A stretch of DNA of 10,306 bases from Oscillospiraceae bacterium (lineage in GTDB: Bacteria > Bacillota > Clostridia > Oscillospirales > Oscillospiraceae). This document shows, one piece after another, positions 7,337 through 10,306 of this stretch. The translations under genes and the position numbers were made by a program. How positions within the stretch are numbered: the stretch's first letter is position 1; every line of letters begins with the position of its first letter. The stretch covers positions 1-10,306 of the forward strand of contig JAEDNR010000073.1 in the NCBI GenBank assembly GCA_016302405.1. Direction: 5' to 3'. A model generated the notes under the pieces. That model did no database searches. It was not told where the DNA came from and saw only the letters and a program-made list of their open reading frames with translations.

Positions 7337-7380
7337 AAACAGCAGGCAGCGAACCGATTTGATCAGTTCGCTGCCTGCTG
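7335..7380. terminator. Bidirectional terminator between dus and cls
   Basis: A perfect 15-bp stem, CAGCAGGCAGCGAAC (7340-7354) and GTTCGCTGCCTGCTG (7366-7380), encloses an 11-nt loop. Read on the minus strand it is followed at once by TTTTT (7335-7339), giving a strong terminator for cls. Read on the plus strand it is followed by CCTTAGTTTT, weaker but adequate for dus. Confidence 0.9.
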
Positions 7381-7389
7381 CCTTAGTTT

Positions 7390-8883
7390 TCAGCACAGCG
7401 GCGCAAACAGCCGCAGAACGCCGTCCACCATCCGCCTCCAGAAGCCGCTGCGGCTTTCCGGGCTCACCTCCCGGCACTTTTCCTGGGTAGCGATATAGTC
7501 CGCCGCCAGATCCTTAAGGATGGGCACCCGGTAGAACAAGGAGTTATTCTCGAAGTGGAGGAACAGGCTCCGGTAGTCAAGGTTGACGGTACCGATGGTT
7601 CCCACCTCCCCGTCGATCACGCAGCCCTTGGCATGGACAAAGCCGGGGGTATACTCGTAGATCTTCACGCCGGCCTCCAGCAGGGGGCGGTAATAGCTCC
7701 GGGACATGCGGTACACGATCTTCTTGTCCGGAATGCCGGGCATGATGATGCGCACATCCACACCCCGTCCTGCTGCCCGGGTAAAGGCGTCCATAAGCTG
7801 CTCGCCCAGCATAAGATAGGGCGTAAAGAACCAGGCGGTATGTACTGCCTGAGAAAGAAGCTCCACATACAGCGTGTTGCTCACCGGCTCCCGGTACAGG
7901 GGGGAATCATAGTAAGACAGGACGCAACCCTCCCCTGCCCCCGGTTCCGGCGGCGTAAGGGGTCGGGTAATGGGGTCCTCCCAGGAAAAAGCGTTCCAGA
8001 ATTCGGTGAACATCCGGGTGTAGCTGCCCACGGGAGCGCCGGTCAGCCGGAAGCCAATATCCTTCCAGTGGCCGAATTTTACCTTGGCGTTGATATACTC
8101 GTCCGCCAGATTCACACCGCCGCTGAACGCCACCTTGCCGTCCACAATCAGCATTTTCCGGTGGTCCCGGTAGTTGACGGTTCCTTTCAGGTAGAGCATG
8201 GGGTTAAAGGGGAAGCAGTGGATCCCCAGCTCCCGCAGCTTCATCACATTCAGCACGGAATAGGTGGCAATGCTTCCCAGATCGTCGTACATAACCCGCA
8301 CATCCACGCCTTCAGCGGCTTTCCGGGCCATGATCTCCACCATGGGATCCCACATTTTTCCGTCTTCAATGATAAAGTACTCTACATAGATAAATTCCTG
8401 GGCGCTTTCCAGGGCGGAAAGAATATCCGGGTGCATATCCTCTCCCAGCGGATAGTACTTGGTCCCCTCGCAGGGCATCACAGGAAGTCCGGTCTGGCTC
8501 CCCACCCAGCGGAAGGTCTGGGCCAGCCGGGGATTGGCCGTCTCCAGAGCGGAAAAATCCCCCGGCTCCCCAGCGGGCATACGTTCCTTTGCCTGTTCCA
8601 GCTTTTTCCGGATGGGCTTTGCGCCGCGTTTGTTGCCGACGCACAGGTACAGCACCGCGCCCGCCACCGGCAGGGAAAGAATGATAATCAACCAGAGGGT
8701 CCGGTAGGCTACCTCCTCCCGGCTGGTAAGGATATACATTTCCAGCACCACCGCGAACACTGTCAGAACCCATGACAGGACCGTGGCATAAGGAGCCAGC
8801 CAGCTGAACAGGAGCCAGATCCACAGGCCCTGCATGACCACTGCCGGTAAAACCGCGAGGATTCGACGGATCACTTTTTTCAT
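7390..8883 (-). CDS. cls: Cardiolipin synthase, phospholipase D family
   Basis: Membrane enzyme that condenses two phosphatidylglycerol molecules into cardiolipin plus glycerol. The product is 497 residues, normal for bacterial Cls. Hydrophobic segments lie at about 7-28, 33-52 and 62-82 (PLDc_N region). Two phospholipase D HKD motifs follow: HRKMLIVD (His241, Lys243, Asp248) and HAKGCVID (His417, Lys419, Asp424), each with the expected downstream SGGVNLADEY or GTVNLDYRS. Both catalytic motifs are intact. The start ATG at 8881-8883 has GGAGG (8889-8893) 5 nt upstream and a lysine/arginine-rich membrane-protein start. The frame is open further upstream to 9231, but that stretch translates the repeat element and is rejected. 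No clear minus-strand promoter is visible. It is divergent from a patatin gene and convergent with dus. Confidence 0.95.
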   Translation of the reverse strand: MKKVIRRILAVLPAVVMQGLWIWLLFSWLAPYATVLSWVLTVFAVVLEMYILTSREEVAYRTLWLIIILSLPVAGAVLYLCVGNKRGAKPIRKKLEQAKERMPAGEPGDFSALETANPRLAQTFRWVGSQTGLPVMPCEGTKYYPLGEDMHPDILSALESAQEFIYVEYFIIEDGKMWDPMVEIMARKAAEGVDVRVMYDDLGSIATYSVLNVMKLRELGIHCFPFNPMLYLKGTVNYRDHRKMLIVDGKVAFSGGVNLADEYINAKVKFGHWKDIGFRLTGAPVGSYTRMFTEFWNAFSWEDPITRPLTPPEPGAGEGCVLSYYDSPLYREPVSNTLYVELLSQAVHTAWFFTPYLMLGEQLMDAFTRAAGRGVDVRIIMPGIPDKKIVYRMSRSYYRPLLEAGVKIYEYTPGFVHAKGCVIDGEVGTIGTVNLDYRSLFLHFENNSLFYRVPILKDLAADYIATQEKCREVSPESRSGFWRRMVDGVLRLFAPLC

Positions 8884-8903
8884 GGTATCCTCCCCCTTTT
8901 CTG

Positions 8904-8932
8904 TTGCCAAACGGGTTTTCATTCGATATAAT
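8904..8932 (+). promoter_or_regulatory. Near-consensus plus-strand promoter upstream of element copy 3
   Basis: TTGCCA (8904-8909, five of six consensus bases) and a perfect TATAAT (8927-8932) are separated by exactly 17 bases. It points away from cls, through repeat copy 3, toward the patatin gene 430 bases downstream. It sits within the cls leader region, just beyond the cls ribosome-binding site. A transcript from here would carry the repeat hairpins. Confidence 0.55.
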
Positions 8933-8967
8933 GGAAGATGCGTATCGGCTTTCATCAGCCAAACGAC

Positions 8968-9201
8968 AAATTGGAATTTATCGAATTCCCGGTCATTGCG
9001 AGCCAGTGCGCACACTGGCGTGGCAATCCCCCGGTTAGAAGCACCACTTTTCGTTAACAAACTATGGAAATGGTGCAAAAGAGCGGTATGTATGACGATA
9101 GGCTGCCCGGAATTCGATGGAGATTCCCACACCAGTGTGCGCACTGGTTCGGAATGACAGTGTTGTTCGGGGCCCGCACTTCCCTCTTCAAATTCCAATT
9201 T
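8968..9201 (-). repeat. Palindromic MITE/BIME-like element, copy 3 (inverted)
   Basis: It is bounded by AAATTGGAATTT (8968-8979) and AAATTCCAATTT (9190-9201). The hairpin order is reversed relative to copies 1 and 2: the ATTGC/GCAAT type is on the left (8995-9027) and the ATTCC/GGAAT type on the right (9123-9155). Read as reverse complement, its interior aligns with copy 2 (TATCGTCATACA, then GGTGCTTCTAACCGGGGG), so the whole unit, not only its ends, is conserved. It occupies about half of the 485-base cls/patatin divergent region. The rest holds promoters and a small hairpin, and no further gene is seen. Confidence 0.87.
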
Positions 9202-9220
9202 GTATACTTGCCAAGTAAAA

Positions 9221-9252
9221 CCGATATGCACATAACGGAAAATGCGTATCGG
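9221..9252. repeat. Inverted repeat (hairpin) in the patatin leader
   Basis: CCGATATGCA (9221-9230) pairs with TGCGTATCGG (9243-9252) with one T-G wobble position and a 12-nt loop. No T-run follows on the plus strand, so it is not an obvious terminator. Its right arm belongs to a 12-base direct repeat ATGCGTATCGGC, found at 8938-8949 and 9242-9253, that brackets repeat copy 3. Confidence 0.5.
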
Positions 9253-9280
9253 CCTGCCGCAGCCTGTCTGCTTTGCCGAA

Positions 9281-9310
9281 TTGCCCTGAATTCTTTGCTT
9301 ATCTTATTAT
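9281..9310 (+). promoter_or_regulatory. Candidate promoter for the patatin gene
   Basis: TTGCCC (9281-9286) and TATTAT (9305-9310) are separated by 18 bases, just before an AT-rich stretch and about 50 bases before the start codon. Both hexamers are imperfect, so this is a moderate call. The upstream promoter at 8904 could also serve this gene. Confidence 0.45.
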
Positions 9311-9368
9311 TTTAATGTACTTCCTGGGGAAAGTCAATCTTTCTTTTCCGGGAGTGGAAAGGAGACCT

Positions 9369-10229
9369 ATGAAAACCGGATTAGTGATGGAGGGCGGTGC
9401 CATGCGGGGTATGTTCACCGCCGGGATCTTAGATGTATGGATGGAAAACGGCATCCTCTTTGACGGAGCCGTGGGTGTCTCCGCCGGAGCCGTCTTTGGC
9501 ATCAACCTGAAATCCGGCCAGATCGGCCGGGTCATTCGCTACAACAAAGCCTACTGCCGGGATAAGCGCTTTGTCGGCGTCGGCTCCCTGCTGCGCACCG
9601 GCGACCTGTACAATGCCCAGTTTGGCTATGAGGAGATCCCCCAGAAGCTGGATCCTTTCGACACGGAAGCCTACGAACACAATCCTATGGAATTCTATGT
9701 AGTCGCCACCGACGTGGACACCGGAAAGGCCGTGTACCGTCTTTGCCCCACAGCGAAGGGCGAGGATCTTCTGTGGATGCGGGCCTCCGCCTCCATGCCC
9801 GGCGTCTCCAACATTGTTTCCTGCGGCGGCATGCGTCTGTCCGACGGCGGCACCGCGGACTCCATCCCTTTGCGGTTCCTGGAAAGCAAGGGCTACCGCA
9901 GGAATGTGGTGATCCTGACCCAGCCAAAGGGATATGTGAAGAAAAAATATTCCCACAGGAAGGCTTTCGGCCTGATCCTGCGGGATTATCCCGCTTTGCT
10001 GAACGCCATGGACATCCGTCCCAGAATGTATAACACGGAGCTTCAGTATGTGGCGAAGCAGGAGCGGTTCGGAAACTGCCTGGTCCTGCGTCCCCCGGAG
10101 GCGCTGAATATCCCGTCGGTCTGCCGGGACCCGGAGGAGCTGGAGCGGGTCTATCAGATCGGCAGGAAGGTTGCCGTGGAAACCCTGGCGGATGTGAAAC
10201 AATTCCTGGAAGAGACAAAAGCATTATAA
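9369..10229 (+). CDS. Patatin-like phospholipase family protein
   Basis: Probable cytoplasmic or membrane-associated acyl hydrolase of the patatin (YjjU/RssA-like) family; the physiological lipid is unknown. The product is 286 residues. The oxyanion-hole loop is EGGAMRGMFTAG (8-19). The nucleophile elbow GVSAG places the catalytic Ser at 38, and SDGGTADSIP gives the catalytic Asp at 159 (DGG). RASASMPG (138-145) also fits the fold. The C-terminal part (about 190-286, YVKKKYSHRKAFGLILRDYP onward) resembles the extension of YjjU-like proteins. The dyad Ser-Asp is intact. I chose the ATG at 9369 because AAAGGAG (9358-9364) lies 4 nt upstream and the protein starts at the usual distance from the glycine loop. 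No signal peptide is visible. It is divergent from cls, another phospholipid enzyme, and has no visible terminator before the next repeat. Confidence 0.93.
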   Translation: MKTGLVMEGGAMRGMFTAGILDVWMENGILFDGAVGVSAGAVFGINLKSGQIGRVIRYNKAYCRDKRFVGVGSLLRTGDLYNAQFGYEEIPQKLDPFDTEAYEHNPMEFYVVATDVDTGKAVYRLCPTAKGEDLLWMRASASMPGVSNIVSCGGMRLSDGGTADSIPLRFLESKGYRRNVVILTQPKGYVKKKYSHRKAFGLILRDYPALLNAMDIRPRMYNTELQYVAKQERFGNCLVLRPPEALNIPSVCRDPEELERVYQIGRKVAVETLADVKQFLEETKAL

Positions 10230-10248
10230 CCGACTCAAATCAGCAAAC

Positions 10249-10306
10249 CGGTAAATTGGAATTTGTAGAGCTGTTTGTTGAATGGTGTGCGGGTGGATGC
10301 GGTACG
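10249..10306 (+). repeat. Left end of a further repeat element, copy 4 (cut by window edge)
   Basis: CGGTAAATTGGAATTTG (10249-10265) is identical over 17 bases to the left boundary of copy 1 (1153-1169). The next bases (TAGAG) resemble the CAGAG and AAGAG seen in copies 2 and 3. After that the sequence diverges, and no 33-nt hairpin appears before the window ends, so this may be a variant or degraded copy. Confidence 0.55.

Noticed and set aside
6338..7477. Minus-strand open frame of about 379 codons antisense to dus
   Set aside because: It runs through the bidirectional terminator and opposes an intact Dus protein.
7555..8775. Plus-strand open frame of about 406 codons antisense to cls
   Set aside because: Composition is typical of a reverse-frame shadow, and the opposite strand carries both HKD motifs of cls.

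Overview
The window looks like a chromosomal stretch from a low-to-mid GC-rich Gram-positive Clostridia member, most likely Oscillospirales/Oscillospiraceae. This is an inference from the gene order gdpP-rplI-dnaB, which is typical of Firmicutes, from an RNase J gene with a strong Shine-Dalgarno site, and from sigma-A-like promoters. No rRNA or other taxonomic marker is present, so the genus cannot be named. All seven genes belong to known families.

Layout. Positions 1-3941 (minus strand) hold a replication/translation/signalling operon read right to left. It runs gdpP (membrane c-di-AMP phosphodiesterase), rplI (ribosomal protein L9) and dnaB (replicative helicase, cut off by the left window edge). 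A 403-base divergent control region (3942-4344) holds a minus promoter for gdpP and a plus promoter with a dyad for rnjA, followed by a leader of about 200 nt. rnjA (ribonuclease J, TTG start at 4345) ends at 6000 with a classic intrinsic terminator. A tRNA-dihydrouridine synthase gene (6392-7336, plus) converges on a cardiolipin synthase gene (7390-8883, minus), and the two share a bidirectional terminator. A patatin-like phospholipase gene (9369-10229, plus) is divergent from cls.

The least ordinary content is between the genes. Three complete copies and one truncated copy of a palindromic, MITE/BIME-like repeat sit at 1157-1499, 6089-6332, 8968-9201 and from about 10249. The complete copies are bounded by inverted AAATTGGAATTT / AAATTCCAATTT ends. 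Each carries two 33-nt hairpins in opposite orientation, and the hairpin stems show compensatory base changes between copies, so the fold appears to be under selection or is copied as a structure. The first copy separates rplI from dnaB inside an otherwise compact operon, and a second, different palindromic repeat seems to be nested in it. The third copy lies in the divergent cls/patatin region, downstream of a near-consensus plus-strand promoter.

Functional themes are c-di-AMP turnover, DNA replication, RNA decay and tRNA modification, plus membrane phospholipid synthesis and hydrolysis. I see no defence system, phage gene, tRNA, rRNA or CRISPR array.
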